Part shown: one piece after another, positions 39,924-48,873 of the stretch
Position numbering within the stretch: the first letter of the stretch is position 1
How the letters are laid out: each line of letters begins with the position of its first letter
DNA from: DASYAE01 sp036501535
GTDB taxonomy: Bacteria; Actinomycetota; Actinomycetes; Streptomycetales; Catenulisporaceae
Direction: 5' to 3'
Assembly (NCBI GenBank): GCA_036501535.1
Contig: DASYAE010000186.1
Span: forward strand, 1 to 64,000
Length of the DNA stretch: 64,000 bases
Notes under the pieces: generated by a model
Database searches by the model: none
What the model saw: the letters and a program-made list of their open reading frames with translations, nothing else
What the model was told of the DNA's origin: nothing
Program-made: the position numbers and the translations under genes

Positions 39924-42809
39924 ATGACCACTCGACTGCACCGCCCGCGCGCCGCGGCGCTGCATCCCCTGCGCATCGCGGCGTTCGGCCTCGCCGTGGC
40001 AGCGCTCGCCGTTGCCCAACTCTCCCTCCCACAGGCCGCCCACGCGGCGACGACCACCGCGATCTCCGTGAACGGCGGCTCGGCCGGCCGCACCTTCGAC
40101 GGCATCGGCGCGATCAGCGGCGGCGGGGGCAACTCCCGGCTGCTGATGGACTACCCCGCGGCCGAGCGCACCCAGATCCTGGACTACCTGTTCAAGCCCG
40201 GCTACGGCGCGGACCTGCAGATCCTCAAGGTGGAGATCGGCGGCGACACCAACTCCACCGACGGCTCCGAGTCCAGCATCGAGCACACCGCCGGCAGCGT
40301 GGACTGCAACACAGGGTACGAATGGTGGCTCATGGAGCAGGCCAAGGCCCTGGATCCGGGCATCAAGCTCTACGGCCTGGCCTGGGGCGCGCCCGGCTGG
40401 ATCGGCGGCGGGAACTTCTGGTCCACCGACATGATCAACTACCTGGTCGCCTGGCTCGGCTGCGCGCAGTCGCACGGCCTGACCATCAACTACCTCGGCG
40501 GCTGGAACGAGCGCGGCTACAACATCTCCTGGTACGAACAGCTTCGCAGCACCCTGAACTCGGACGGCTACAGCGGTGTGCAGATCGTCGGCGCCGACTC
40601 GGACTGGTCGATCGCGAACGACATCGACAGCAACTCCACGTTCGCCAACTCGGTCGCGATCATCGGCGACCACTATCCGTGCGGCGGTGACGGCGGCTCA
40701 GCGGACACCTGCTCCACCACGAGCCAGGCGCTCTCCTCCGGCAAGCCGCTGTGGGCCAGCGAGAACGGCTCCCAGGACGAGGACTCCGGCGCCCCGGCCA
40801 TGATCCGCTCCATCGTGCGCGGCTACACCGACGCGAGCATGACCGCCTACATCAACTGGCCGCTGCTCGCCGCGATCTACCCGAATCTGGGCTATGACAC
40901 CACGGGCCTGATGGTGGCCAACCAGCCGTGGTCCGGCTGGTACGACGTCGGTGCCGAGACCTGGGCCACCGCGCAGGTCACCCAGTTCACCGCGCCCGGC
41001 TGGCAGTTCCTCGACAGCGGCAGCGGCTACCTCGGCGGCAGCGAGTCGAACGGCTCGTACATCTCGCTGAAGTCGCCGAACGGCAGCGACTACTCGACCG
41101 TCATCGAGACCACCACGGCCACCGCCGCGCAGACCGCCACCTTCACCGTCTCCGGCGGCCTTTCCACCGGCGCCGTGCACGTCTGGAGCACGGATCTGGC
41201 CTCGAACAACCCGGCCGGCTACTTCGTGCACAGCCAGGACATCACGCCGAGCGGCGGCACCTACTCGCTGACCCTGCAGCCCGGCTACATCTACACCGTC
41301 ACCACGACCACCGGCCAGGGCAAGGGCACTGCGACGCCGCCGGCCAAGGCGAGCCTGGCGCTGCCCTACTCCGACTCCTTCGACCAGGACGCCACCGGCA
41401 CCGAGGCGAAGTACCTCTCCGACCAGCAGGGCTCGTTCGAGGTCCGGCCGTGCACCGCGCGCTCGGGCCAGTGCGTGCAGCAGATGGCCGCGCAGCAGCC
41501 GATCGAGTGGGACAACGGCGCGAACCCGTACACCCTGCTCGGCGACCTGAGCTGGACGAACTACACCGTCTCGGCCGACGCGCAGATACAACAGGCCGGC
41601 GCGGTGCAGCTGATGGGCCGGGTCGGCACGCAGCAGCCGTTCTCCGTCGCCGGCATCGACGAGTACTACCTTCAGCTCTCGAACACCGGCGCGTGGTCGA
41701 TCGTGAAGAACACCACCGGCGCCAGCCTGACGACCCTGGCCTCCGGCACGGTCGCCGCGCCCGGCACAGGGACGTGGCAGCACCTTGCGCTCACCGTCAA
41801 CGGATCGACGATCACCGCGGCGATCAACGGAACCACGGTCGGCTCGGTGAGTGACGGCTCTTACTCGCACGGCCAGGTCGGCCTCGGCGTCAACGGCTAC
41901 CAGACCGACGAGTTCGACAACCTGTCCGTCACCCCGGTCGGCACGAACCCGGTCGCGGCCACCTACCAGATCGTCAACCGCAACAGCGGGCTCGCCCTCG
42001 ACGTCTCCGGCGCGTCCACCGCGAACGGCGCATCGATCGTGCAGTCCGCGCCGTCCGCCGCGGCCGACGAGCAGTGGCAGCTGACCGGCACCGCGACGGG
42101 ATACGACGTGCTGACGAACGTCGGCAGCGGCCTGGTGCTGGACGTGCCGAACAACTCCACCGCACAGGGCGTGCAGCTGGATCAGTGGTCTGCCAACGGC
42201 GGCGTGAACCAGCAGTGGGCGGTGACCGGCACCGGCTCCGGCTACTACACGCTGACGAATCAGAACAGCGGCATGGTCGCGGACGTCACCGCCGGCTCGA
42301 CCTCCGCCGGAGCCGCGGTCATCCAGTGGCCGTCCAACGGCGGCGCGAACCAGCAGTGGCAGCTGGTCTCGGTGCCCGAGCCGAACGCCACGTACAACCT
42401 CGTCAACCGCAACAGCAGCCTGCTCGCGGACATCTCCGGCGCGTCCACCTCGAACGGCGGCGAGCTGATCCAGTGGGTGCCCAACGGCGGCGTGAACCAG
42501 CGCTGGACCTTCACCCCGCTCGCCAACGGCGACTACACGGTCACCAACGTCAACAGCGGCCTGGTGCTCGACGTGCCGAACATCTCGGACACCGAGGGCG
42601 TGCAGCTGGATCAGTGGTCTGCCAACGGCGGCACCAACCAGCAGTGGGCGCTGGCCCAGGCCGGCAGCGGCTACTACACGCTGACCGCGCTCAACAGCGG
42701 CATGCTGGCCGCCGTGTCGGGCAACTCGCTGACCGAGGGCACCGCGGTCGTCCAGTGGCCCGCCGACAGCGGCGCCGAGCAGCAGTGGCAGCTCTCGCTC
42801 GACTACTGA
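39924..42809 (+). CDS. Secreted GH59-like galactosidase with two ricin-type lectin domains
   Basis: 961 residues from ATG 39924 (GAGGA eight bases upstream). A Sec signal ends near HAAT. The catalytic domain opens RTFDGIGAISGGGGNSRLL, typical of GH59 galactocerebrosidase-like enzymes in the GH30/59 barrel clan; the acid/base Glu is in GGWNERGYN and the nucleophile Glu in WASENGSQD. A lamin-G/concanavalin-like beta-sandwich follows (~490-680). The C-terminal ~280 residues are two beta-trefoil ricin B domains with repeated QW motifs (LDQWSANGG, IQWPSNGG, VNQQW). It probably attacks beta-linked galactosides in polymers or glycolipids; the exact substrate is not predictable. Confidence 0.9.
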   Translation: MTTRLHRPRAAALHPLRIAAFGLAVAALAVAQLSLPQAAHAATTTAISVNGGSAGRTFDGIGAISGGGGNSRLLMDYPAAERTQILDYLFKPGYGADLQILKVEIGGDTNSTDGSESSIEHTAGSVDCNTGYEWWLMEQAKALDPGIKLYGLAWGAPGWIGGGNFWSTDMINYLVAWLGCAQSHGLTINYLGGWNERGYNISWYEQLRSTLNSDGYSGVQIVGADSDWSIANDIDSNSTFANSVAIIGDHYPCGGDGGSADTCSTTSQALSSGKPLWASENGSQDEDSGAPAMIRSIVRGYTDASMTAYINWPLLAAIYPNLGYDTTGLMVANQPWSGWYDVGAETWATAQVTQFTAPGWQFLDSGSGYLGGSESNGSYISLKSPNGSDYSTVIETTTATAAQTATFTVSGGLSTGAVHVWSTDLASNNPAGYFVHSQDITPSGGTYSLTLQPGYIYTVTTTTGQGKGTATPPAKASLALPYSDSFDQDATGTEAKYLSDQQGSFEVRPCTARSGQCVQQMAAQQPIEWDNGANPYTLLGDLSWTNYTVSADAQIQQAGAVQLMGRVGTQQPFSVAGIDEYYLQLSNTGAWSIVKNTTGASLTTLASGTVAAPGTGTWQHLALTVNGSTITAAINGTTVGSVSDGSYSHGQVGLGVNGYQTDEFDNLSVTPVGTNPVAATYQIVNRNSGLALDVSGASTANGASIVQSAPSAAADEQWQLTGTATGYDVLTNVGSGLVLDVPNNSTAQGVQLDQWSANGGVNQQWAVTGTGSGYYTLTNQNSGMVADVTAGSTSAGAAVIQWPSNGGANQQWQLVSVPEPNATYNLVNRNSSLLADISGASTSNGGELIQWVPNGGVNQRWTFTPLANGDYTVTNVNSGLVLDVPNISDTEGVQLDQWSANGGTNQQWALAQAGSGYYTLTALNSGMLAAVSGNSLTEGTAVVQWPADSGAEQQWQLSLDY
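42166..42203 (+). repeat. 38-bp exact repeat in the ricin domains (second copy 42595-42632)
   Basis: A 38-base stretch encoding GVQLDQWSANGG is identical at 42166-42203 and 42595-42632, with flanks still close to each other. It marks a recent duplication or gene conversion between the two beta-trefoil domains, since other parts of the domains have diverged more. Confidence 0.8.
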
Positions 42810-42821
42810 CCGGCACCACTA

Positions 42822-42865
42822 CCGGCCCCGAGCCCGGCGCAAAGGCGCACCGGGCCCGGGGCCGG
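42822..42865 (+). terminator. Hairpin terminator of the GH59-like gene
   Basis: A 16-bp stem with one mismatch (42822-42837 with 42850-42865, 12-nt loop) starts 13 bases after the stop codon. It is GC-rich, without a T-tract. Confidence 0.65.
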
Positions 42866-42929
42866 CACCGCCGAGAATTGGCCCCGGCGCCCATTGCCAG
42901 GCTAGTTACCCGCGCGTAACCTGCGGCAC

Positions 42930-43799
42930 ATGCAGCTGACGAACATAGCCATACCCGCATACATCATCCTGATGGTCATCGAGATCGTCTCGTACCGTTT
43001 CCTGCCGGATGAAGGCGAGCAGGGCTACACGGTCCGGGACACGGCGACCAGCCTGTCCATGGGCCTGGGCAGCGTGTTCGCCAACCTCGGCTGGGGCGTG
43101 GTCACCCTGGCGGTCTACCTCGTCGCGCCGCGGGTCACACCGCTGCACATAGGCTCCTCCTGGCTGGCCGCGGCCGGCGTGTTCGTCGCGGCCGACCTGA
43201 CCTACTACTGGTCGCACCGGGCCGACCACCGGGTCCGGATCCTGTGGGCCAGCCACGTGAACCACCACTCCAGCCGGCAGTACAACCTCTCCACCGCGCT
43301 GCGGCAGACCTGGACCGGGATCGGCACCATGCCGTTCGGCCTGCCGATGGTGCTCGTCGGCTTCTCCCCGGCGGCGATCTTCACCGCACAGAGCGTCAAC
43401 CTGCTCTACCAGTTCTGGATCCACACCGAGCGGATCGACAAGATGTGGCGGCCGGTCGAGGCGGTCATGAACACCCCGAGCCACCACCGGGTGCACCACG
43501 CCTCGAACCCGCAGTACCTGGACCGCAACTACGCCGGCGTCTTCATCGTCTGGGACCGGCTCTTCCGCACCTTCACCCCGGAGACCGAGCCGGTCGTCTA
43601 CGGCCTGACCCGCAACATCGAGACCTACAACCTGTGGCGCGTCGCCTTCCACGAGTACGGCTCGATCGGCCGCGACCTGCGTACGGTGCACTCGCTGCGG
43701 GACCGGGTGACGGTGCTGTTCGGCAGCCCGGGCGCGGCCTACGAGGTGGTCGGCCGGGCGAAGGCGGCGCCGGGCGGGGCGGAGCCGGCGGCGGCCTGA
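42930..43799 (+). CDS. Sterol desaturase/fatty acid hydroxylase family membrane protein
   Basis: 289 residues. Hydrophobic N-terminal helices and the eight-His di-iron motif set are present: HRADH (in YYWSHRADH), HVNHHSS and HHRVHHAS. This is the fatty-acid hydroxylase superfamily, membrane-bound enzymes acting on lipids, sterols or carotenoids with oxygen. The C-terminal ~20 residues are a Gly/Ala/Pro tail. No lipid pathway neighbour is present, so the substrate is open. Confidence 0.9.
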   Translation: MQLTNIAIPAYIILMVIEIVSYRFLPDEGEQGYTVRDTATSLSMGLGSVFANLGWGVVTLAVYLVAPRVTPLHIGSSWLAAAGVFVAADLTYYWSHRADHRVRILWASHVNHHSSRQYNLSTALRQTWTGIGTMPFGLPMVLVGFSPAAIFTAQSVNLLYQFWIHTERIDKMWRPVEAVMNTPSHHRVHHASNPQYLDRNYAGVFIVWDRLFRTFTPETEPVVYGLTRNIETYNLWRVAFHEYGSIGRDLRTVHSLRDRVTVLFGSPGAAYEVVGRAKAAPGGAEPAAA

Positions 43800-43888
43800 C
43801 CGCTTGCCCAGAACCGCGGCATCGTTAAGATATATCGCGACCGGAGGCCGCACCGGACGGCCGACCCGGAGCCGAGAGAGGTCGCGCC

Positions 43889-44599
43889 ATGTCGCAGAAC
43901 GCCGGGCTTCCCGCGCCCCAGCAGCCCGGACGGCCCGTCGAGGACAGCCGGCCGCCGGTCCCGCCGCCTGTCGCCTCGGCCGCGCCCGCGCCGCCCGCGA
44001 CGGTCTCCCGCGCCGGAATGCGCGCCTCGGACCAGGACCGCGACGCGGTCGTCGGCAAGCTGCAGCAGGCCTTCGCCGAGGGCCGGATCGACGACGAGGA
44101 GTTCGACGGCCGGGTGCGCGCGGTCCTGGCCTCGCGCACGTTCGGCGAGCTGGAGCAGTGGACCGCCGACCTGCCGCAGGTGTCCGTATCGCAGCCTTCT
44201 TCGACGCTGCCGGTCAAGGCCGGAAAGCCCGCGCGCCTCTCGCTCGCCTACAAGACCCGGCTGCGGCGCGGCGGCCGGTGGCGGGTGCCGGCCAAGTTCA
44301 ACGCCGTCGCCTACAAGGGCGGCAGCGTCATCGACCTGCGGGTGGCCGAGCTGGTCGAGGGGCACACCACGATCCGCGCCATCGCGTATAAGTGCACGGT
44401 GACGGTGCTCGTCGCGCCGGGCATGCGGTTCGAGCTCTCCGGCATCGGCGTGGACGAGGCGGAGGACGGCGGCCTCGGTGCACCGGCCGCCGGCGCGCCG
44501 GTGGTGCGGATCAAGGGAATCGCCTACAAGGGCCGGGTCGAGGTGCGCACGCTGCCGGACCAGCCGCAGCAGATGCAGCCGCAGCAGTTGGAGCAGTGA
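43889..44599 (+). CDS. DUF1707 (SHOCT-like) domain protein
   Basis: 236 residues. After a Pro/Ala-rich start (~1-40), residues ~43-95 are a DUF1707 domain (GMRASDQDRDAVVGKLQQAF, GRIDDEEFDGRVRAVLASRT). The C-terminal half is beta-rich with repeated AYKG/AYKC segments and resembles the YvqF/LiaF-type cell-wall-response domain. No membrane helix is apparent, unlike many DUF1707 proteins. A role in envelope-stress sensing is possible but inferred. Confidence 0.82.
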   Translation: MSQNAGLPAPQQPGRPVEDSRPPVPPPVASAAPAPPATVSRAGMRASDQDRDAVVGKLQQAFAEGRIDDEEFDGRVRAVLASRTFGELEQWTADLPQVSVSQPSSTLPVKAGKPARLSLAYKTRLRRGGRWRVPAKFNAVAYKGGSVIDLRVAELVEGHTTIRAIAYKCTVTVLVAPGMRFELSGIGVDEAEDGGLGAPAAGAPVVRIKGIAYKGRVEVRTLPDQPQQMQPQQLEQ

Positions 44600-44616
44600 A
44601 CCGGCGCCGATGCACG

Positions 44617-44640
44617 CCTGATGTCCTGACGTCCTGATGT
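44617..44640 (+). repeat. Three tandem octamers CCTGAYGT
   Basis: CCTGATGT, CCTGACGT, CCTGATGT follow each other without gaps, 18 bases after the DUF1707 stop. They may be a regulatory element or simple slippage product; no function can be assigned. Confidence 0.5.
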
Positions 44641-44820
44641 AGCGGCAGACCACGGTTCCCGCAGCCCCGCTATGGATCCCGGCACCATCGAGCGGGACCC
44701 GGCCCGGATCTACCTTCCCCGGAACGCGGCGTCGACGATGCGTTTCCGGATGCGCATCAGCGGTCTCGGCCACACAGCGCAGTGGGCGCCGCGCCCGTCC
44801 TCGAAGGAGAGGCCCACGCC

Positions 44821-46230
44821 GTGCACCGAGCCGATTTCTCCCCACGAACCACACCGACAGCAAGAACAGCGCCGACAGCACGCATTCCACGAGCAGCGGC
44901 AGCCGCGCGGTTCGCCGCGCGCCGGCCGGCCGTCCGGGCGTCGACCGCGGCCGTCGTGGCCGCCGCCATGGTCGCCGCCCTGCTCGTCGCCCTCGGCTCG
45001 GCCGCCCCGGCGCGCGCCAACACCTCCACGCTGAACCAGGTCACCTCGTTCGGCTCCAACCCGGGCGCGCTGCAGATGTACGACTACGTGCCCACCACCA
45101 CCACCGCCGCGAGCGCGCCGCTCGTCGTCGCGCTGCACGGCTGCACCCAGCAGGCCTCGGACTACTACAACGACTCCGGCTGGCCCAAGTACGCCGACCA
45201 GTGGGGCTTCGACCTCGTCTTCCCGCAGCAGACCTCGTCGAACAACGCCGAGGAGTGCTTCGACTTCTTCACCCCTTCGGATGACTCGCGGGGCGACGGC
45301 GAAGCCGCGTCGATCATCCAGATGGTGCAGTACATGGAGGCGCACTACTCGATCAACCCGAGCCGGGTCTACGTCACCGGCCTGTCCGCCGGCGGCGGCA
45401 TGACCGCCGACCTGCTGGCCGACTATCCCGACGTGTTCGCCTCCGGCTCGATCGACTCCGGGCTGCCGGCCCAGTGCGCCACCAGCGAGACCGGCGCGTT
45501 CACGTGCATGGACGGCTCGGTGAGCAACTCGGTGGCGCAGTGGGCCGCGCTGGCGAAGAACTCCGACCCCGGATACTCCGGCTCGTGGCCCACCGTGCAG
45601 ATCTGGCAGGGCACCGCGGACTACACGGTCAGCACGGCCAACTCGACCGAGCTGATGGACCAGTGGACCGGCGTGTGGGGCATCAGCCAGACGGCGTCCT
45701 CCACGGCCTCGCTGACCGGCGGCACCTCCGAGAGCATCTACGACAACGCGGCCGGCAGCCCGGTGGTCGAGACCTTCGCGATCTCCGGCATGGGCCACGG
45801 GCTCGCGGTGAATCCGGGCTCGGCGACCGACCAGTGCGGTGCGACCGGCGCCTACTTCCTGAGCTATATCTGCTCGACGTACTACGCCGCCACCTTCTGG
45901 GGCCTGCAGAACGGCTCGACCGCCTCCGCGACGGCATCGGCGTCCGCCTCGCCGTCCACGAGCCCGACGCACAGCGCCTCCCCGAGTGCTTCCCCCAGCG
46001 CCTCGCACACTCCGACGGCCAGCGCGAGCCCGTCCTCGACCTACACACCGCAATGCTTCACCGCGAGCAACTACGCGCAGACCCAGGCCGGCCGCGCATA
46101 TCAGTCCGGCGGTTACACGTACGCCAACGGTTCCAACGACAACATGGGCCTGTGGAACACCTTCGTGACCACGACGCTTGAGGAGACCTCGTCCGGCTAT
46201 TACGTCCTGATCACCGGCTCGTGTCCGTAA
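44821..46230 (+). CDS. Secreted PHB-depolymerase/feruloyl-esterase-like (CE1, LpqC type) esterase
   Basis: 469 residues from GTG 44821 (GAAGGAGA upstream). A long basic N-terminus and signal helix (TAAVVAAAMVAALLVALG) precede the alpha/beta hydrolase: oxyanion-type VVALHGCTQ, nucleophile Ser in YVTGLSAGGGM, Asp likely in QGTADYTV, His in GMGHGLAV. A Ser/Ala/Thr/Pro linker (~365-410) joins a C-terminal ~60-residue module (CFTASNYAQTQAGRAYQSGG), common on actinobacterial CE1-type enzymes and probably polymer-binding. It may hydrolyse polyhydroxyalkanoates or hemicellulose esters. Confidence 0.9.
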   Translation: MHRADFSPRTTPTARTAPTARIPRAAAAARFAARRPAVRASTAAVVAAAMVAALLVALGSAAPARANTSTLNQVTSFGSNPGALQMYDYVPTTTTAASAPLVVALHGCTQQASDYYNDSGWPKYADQWGFDLVFPQQTSSNNAEECFDFFTPSDDSRGDGEAASIIQMVQYMEAHYSINPSRVYVTGLSAGGGMTADLLADYPDVFASGSIDSGLPAQCATSETGAFTCMDGSVSNSVAQWAALAKNSDPGYSGSWPTVQIWQGTADYTVSTANSTELMDQWTGVWGISQTASSTASLTGGTSESIYDNAAGSPVVETFAISGMGHGLAVNPGSATDQCGATGAYFLSYICSTYYAATFWGLQNGSTASATASASASPSTSPTHSASPSASPSASHTPTASASPSSTYTPQCFTASNYAQTQAGRAYQSGGYTYANGSNDNMGLWNTFVTTTLEETSSGYYVLITGSCP

Positions 46231-46267
46231 CCTGATCGGCCGTTTGCGGGATTGCGCACCGCGATCG

Positions 46268-46301
46268 GCGCCGGGCGCCGCACTCGTGCGGCGCCCGGCG
46301 C
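46268..46301. terminator. Perfect 15-bp hairpin after the esterase gene
   Basis: Arms 46268-46282 and 46287-46301 pair perfectly around a 4-nt loop, 37 bases after the esterase stop and upstream of the oxidase gene. A factor-dependent or GC-type terminator is likely. Confidence 0.7.
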
Positions 46302-46391
46302 ACCGAGCGGCGGATCGGACTGCGGTCAAGGCGCCAATCTGCGGGTACGCTGCACCAGCACGCTTGCACATCTTGAGGCGGGAGGCGCACC

Positions 46392-47768
46392 GTGGCGCTC
46401 ACGGACGCAGTACTGGACGATCTCGTGGCCGGGCTTCCGGACGGCCGGGTGATCACCGACCCCGAGCTGGTCGGGATCTACTGCCAGGACGAGCATTCCT
46501 ATGTGACGCCGGGGCGGCCGGCCGCGGTGGTGGTGGCCGCCTGCGCCGAGGACGTCCAGGCTGCGATGCGCTGGGCCGCGGCCAACCGGGTCCCGGTCAT
46601 CCCGCGCGGCGCCGGGACCGGCATCGTCGGCGGCACCGCGACCATCGACGGCTGCCTCGTCGTCTCGCTGGCGAAGATGAAGGCGATCCGCGAGCTGTCC
46701 GCGCAGGACGAGATCGCGGTCGTCGAACCCGGAGTCGTCAACGCCGACCTCGACCGGGCCGCCCGGCAGCACGGCCTGATGTACGCGCCGGACCCGTCGA
46801 GTTACGAGACCTGCACGATCGGCGGCAACCTCGCGACGAACGCCGGCGGGCTGCGCTGCGTGAAGTACGGCGTCACGCGCGACTCGGTGCTCGGGCTCGA
46901 AGCGGTGCTCGCGGACGGCTCCCTGATGCGCACCGGCCGCCGCACCGTCAAGGGCGTCGCAGGGTACGACCTGACCGGCCTGCTGGTCGGCTCGGAGGGC
47001 ACGCTCGGCATCATCACCTCGGCCACGCTCCGGCTGCGCCCGGCGCCGAAGCGGCCCCCGGTCACCGTCGCGGCGGAGTTCGGCACGGTGCACGCGGCGG
47101 CCGAGGCGGTCTGGGCGATCCTGCGCGCCTCGGTCGGCCCGAGCCTGCTGGAGCTGATGTACCGCACGACGCTCGAATCGCTGGACCGCTGGCGCAGCAT
47201 CGGCCTGGACCCGCAGACCTCCGCGATGCTGCTGTGCCAGGCCGACGGGCCCGACGCGCAGGAGGCCGCGCAGGTCATGGCGCAGTGCTGCCGGGACTGC
47301 GCGGCGTCGGTCGTGGCGGTCTCGGACGACGAGGCGGAGTCGGCGCAGCTGCTGGACGTGCGCCGCATGGCCTTCAACGCGATCGAGCGCACCGGCTCCT
47401 GCCTGATCGAGGACGTCTGCGTGCCGCGCTCGAAGCTGCCCGACATGTTCGACGCGGTCGAGCGGATCGCGGCCAAGTACGGCGTGCAGGTCCCGACCGT
47501 GGCCCACGCCGGGGACGGCAACCTGCACCCGGTCTTCGTCTTCGACCGCGGCCTGCCCGAGATCCCGGCGGAGGTCTGGTCCGCGGCCGACGAGGTCTTC
47601 CGCGAGGCGCTCGACCTAGGCGGCACACTCACCGGCGAGCACGGTGTCGGCACGCTGAAGCGGCACTGGCTCGGCCGCGAGCTCGGCCCGGAGTCGATGG
47701 CCGTGCACCACGCGATCAAGAACGCGCTCGACCCGCTCGGAATCCTGAACCCGGGCAAGGTGATCTGA
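46392..47768 (+). CDS. FAD-linked oxidase, glycolate oxidase GlcD-like
   Basis: 458 residues from GTG 46392 (GGGAGG upstream). The FAD-binding PCMH domain shows VPVIPRGAGTGIVGGTATI and SYETCTIGGNLATNAGGLRC; the C-terminal FAD-linked oxidase domain contains HAGDGNLHPVFVFD and the terminal GGTLTGEHGVGTLKRHW. It belongs to the GlcD/D-lactate dehydrogenase branch, oxidising 2-hydroxyacids. The GlcE/GlcF subunits are not adjacent, so it probably works as a single-chain enzyme. Confidence 0.92.
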   Translation: MALTDAVLDDLVAGLPDGRVITDPELVGIYCQDEHSYVTPGRPAAVVVAACAEDVQAAMRWAAANRVPVIPRGAGTGIVGGTATIDGCLVVSLAKMKAIRELSAQDEIAVVEPGVVNADLDRAARQHGLMYAPDPSSYETCTIGGNLATNAGGLRCVKYGVTRDSVLGLEAVLADGSLMRTGRRTVKGVAGYDLTGLLVGSEGTLGIITSATLRLRPAPKRPPVTVAAEFGTVHAAAEAVWAILRASVGPSLLELMYRTTLESLDRWRSIGLDPQTSAMLLCQADGPDAQEAAQVMAQCCRDCAASVVAVSDDEAESAQLLDVRRMAFNAIERTGSCLIEDVCVPRSKLPDMFDAVERIAAKYGVQVPTVAHAGDGNLHPVFVFDRGLPEIPAEVWSAADEVFREALDLGGTLTGEHGVGTLKRHWLGRELGPESMAVHHAIKNALDPLGILNPGKVI

Positions 47769-47781
47769 GCGGAATCCGGCA

Positions 47782-47810
47782 GCAGGGGCGCGCTCCAGCC
47801 CAGCCCCTGC
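47782..47810. terminator. Hairpin between oxidase and convergent SDR gene
   Basis: Stem GCAGGGGC/GCCCCTGC (47782-47789, 47803-47810) with a 13-nt loop follows the oxidase stop by 13 bases and lies between two convergent genes. Confidence 0.55.
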
Positions 47811-47869
47811 GCGCTATTAACAGGCCCTCCATCTTGGGGGGTGCGGGGTCTGGCCTGGTTGATTCGGTG

Positions 47870-48628
47870 TCAGCGGGTGACCGGCGGGCGCACGGTGATC
47901 ACGGTGCCGGAGAGGTGGTTCGCCGCGTCGCTGCACAGGAACGCGGTCAGCGCGAGGATGTCCTCGGGTTGGCCGATCCGGCCGCCGGGATAGTTCGCGG
48001 CGACCCGCTGGATGTGCTCCTCGGAGACGATCGCCTGCATGCCGGGTGTGTAGGTCAGGCCCGGGGCCAGCGCGACGGTGCGGATCCCCTGGTCGGCGAG
48101 TTCCTGGTGGACGACGTTGGCCAGGATGTTGAGCGCCGCCTTCGACCCGCCGTAGGGCGCCGCGCCGGGACCGGCCTGCGTGCCGATGACGCTCGACATG
48201 TAGATGATGCGGCCCCCGCCGCCGCGGATCATCAGCGGCGCGAAGTGCTTGGTGGTCAGGAAGCTGCCGAGCAGGTTCGAGCGCCACACCCGGTCGAGCA
48301 CTGAGACCTCCACGGTCAGGACCGGCTGGTTGCCGGGCATCCAGCCCGCGTTGTTGATCAGCGCGTCGACCCGCCCCCATGCGCGGTCGAGTTCGGCGGC
48401 CGCCTCGATCACCGCGGCCTCGTCGCTCACGTCGGCTTCGAGGGCTATCGCCGACGGGGCGTCAGGCAGCCCGGCGATCTCGTCGACGACCGCCTGCGCC
48501 CGCTTGCGGTCGCGCGCCAGCACCGCGACCCGGGCGCCCTCGGCAGCGAGCCCGAGCGCGAGGGTGCGCCCGATTCCCTGCGCCGCGCCGGTGATCACGA
48601 CGACCTTGCCTGCGATCTCGATGTTCAT
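47870..48628 (-). CDS. Short-chain dehydrogenase/reductase (classical SDR)
   Basis: 252 residues from ATG 48628. The cofactor loop is TGAAQGIG, the next motifs are INNAG and the Ser in YMSSVIG, and the catalytic pair is YGGSK, all classical SDR. An acidic residue is not obvious after beta-2, and an Arg pair (ARDRKRA) suggests NADP preference. The perfect palindrome 50 bases upstream indicates local repression. Substrate unknown. Confidence 0.92.
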   Translation of the reverse strand: MNIEIAGKVVVITGAAQGIGRTLALGLAAEGARVAVLARDRKRAQAVVDEIAGLPDAPSAIALEADVSDEAAVIEAAAELDRAWGRVDALINNAGWMPGNQPVLTVEVSVLDRVWRSNLLGSFLTTKHFAPLMIRGGGGRIIYMSSVIGTQAGPGAAPYGGSKAALNILANVVHQELADQGIRTVALAPGLTYTPGMQAIVSEEHIQRVAANYPGGRIGQPEDILALTAFLCSDAANHLSGTVITVRPPVTR

Positions 48629-48677
48629 GGGGATGGCCTCGCTGTCGGTGTCGGTGTCCGTTGTTCGGCTAAGTTCC

Positions 48678-48695
48678 AACTCCAACGTTGGAGTT
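48678..48695. promoter_or_regulatory. Perfect 18-bp palindrome, probable TetR-type operator
   Basis: AACTCCAACGTTGGAGTT is fully palindromic and lies 50 bases upstream of the SDR start. A separate half-site GTTGGAGTT is at 48739-48747. Length and symmetry fit a TetR-type repressor site. No regulator gene is adjacent, so it would act from elsewhere. Confidence 0.65.
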
Positions 48696-48873
48696 TAGAA
48701 CGAGCATAGCCCGGTCCCGGCACGACTGCAACGCGACGGTTGGAGTTCGGCCTCGGCCCCGGCGTCAGTGGTCGGTGTCGTGCGTGCGGCCGCCGAGTTG
48801 GGACGCGGTCAGCCGCCCGAGCGCAGGTGATAAACCCGGCGACGCCGCCGGTCCGCTCGGGATACTGGCCGCC

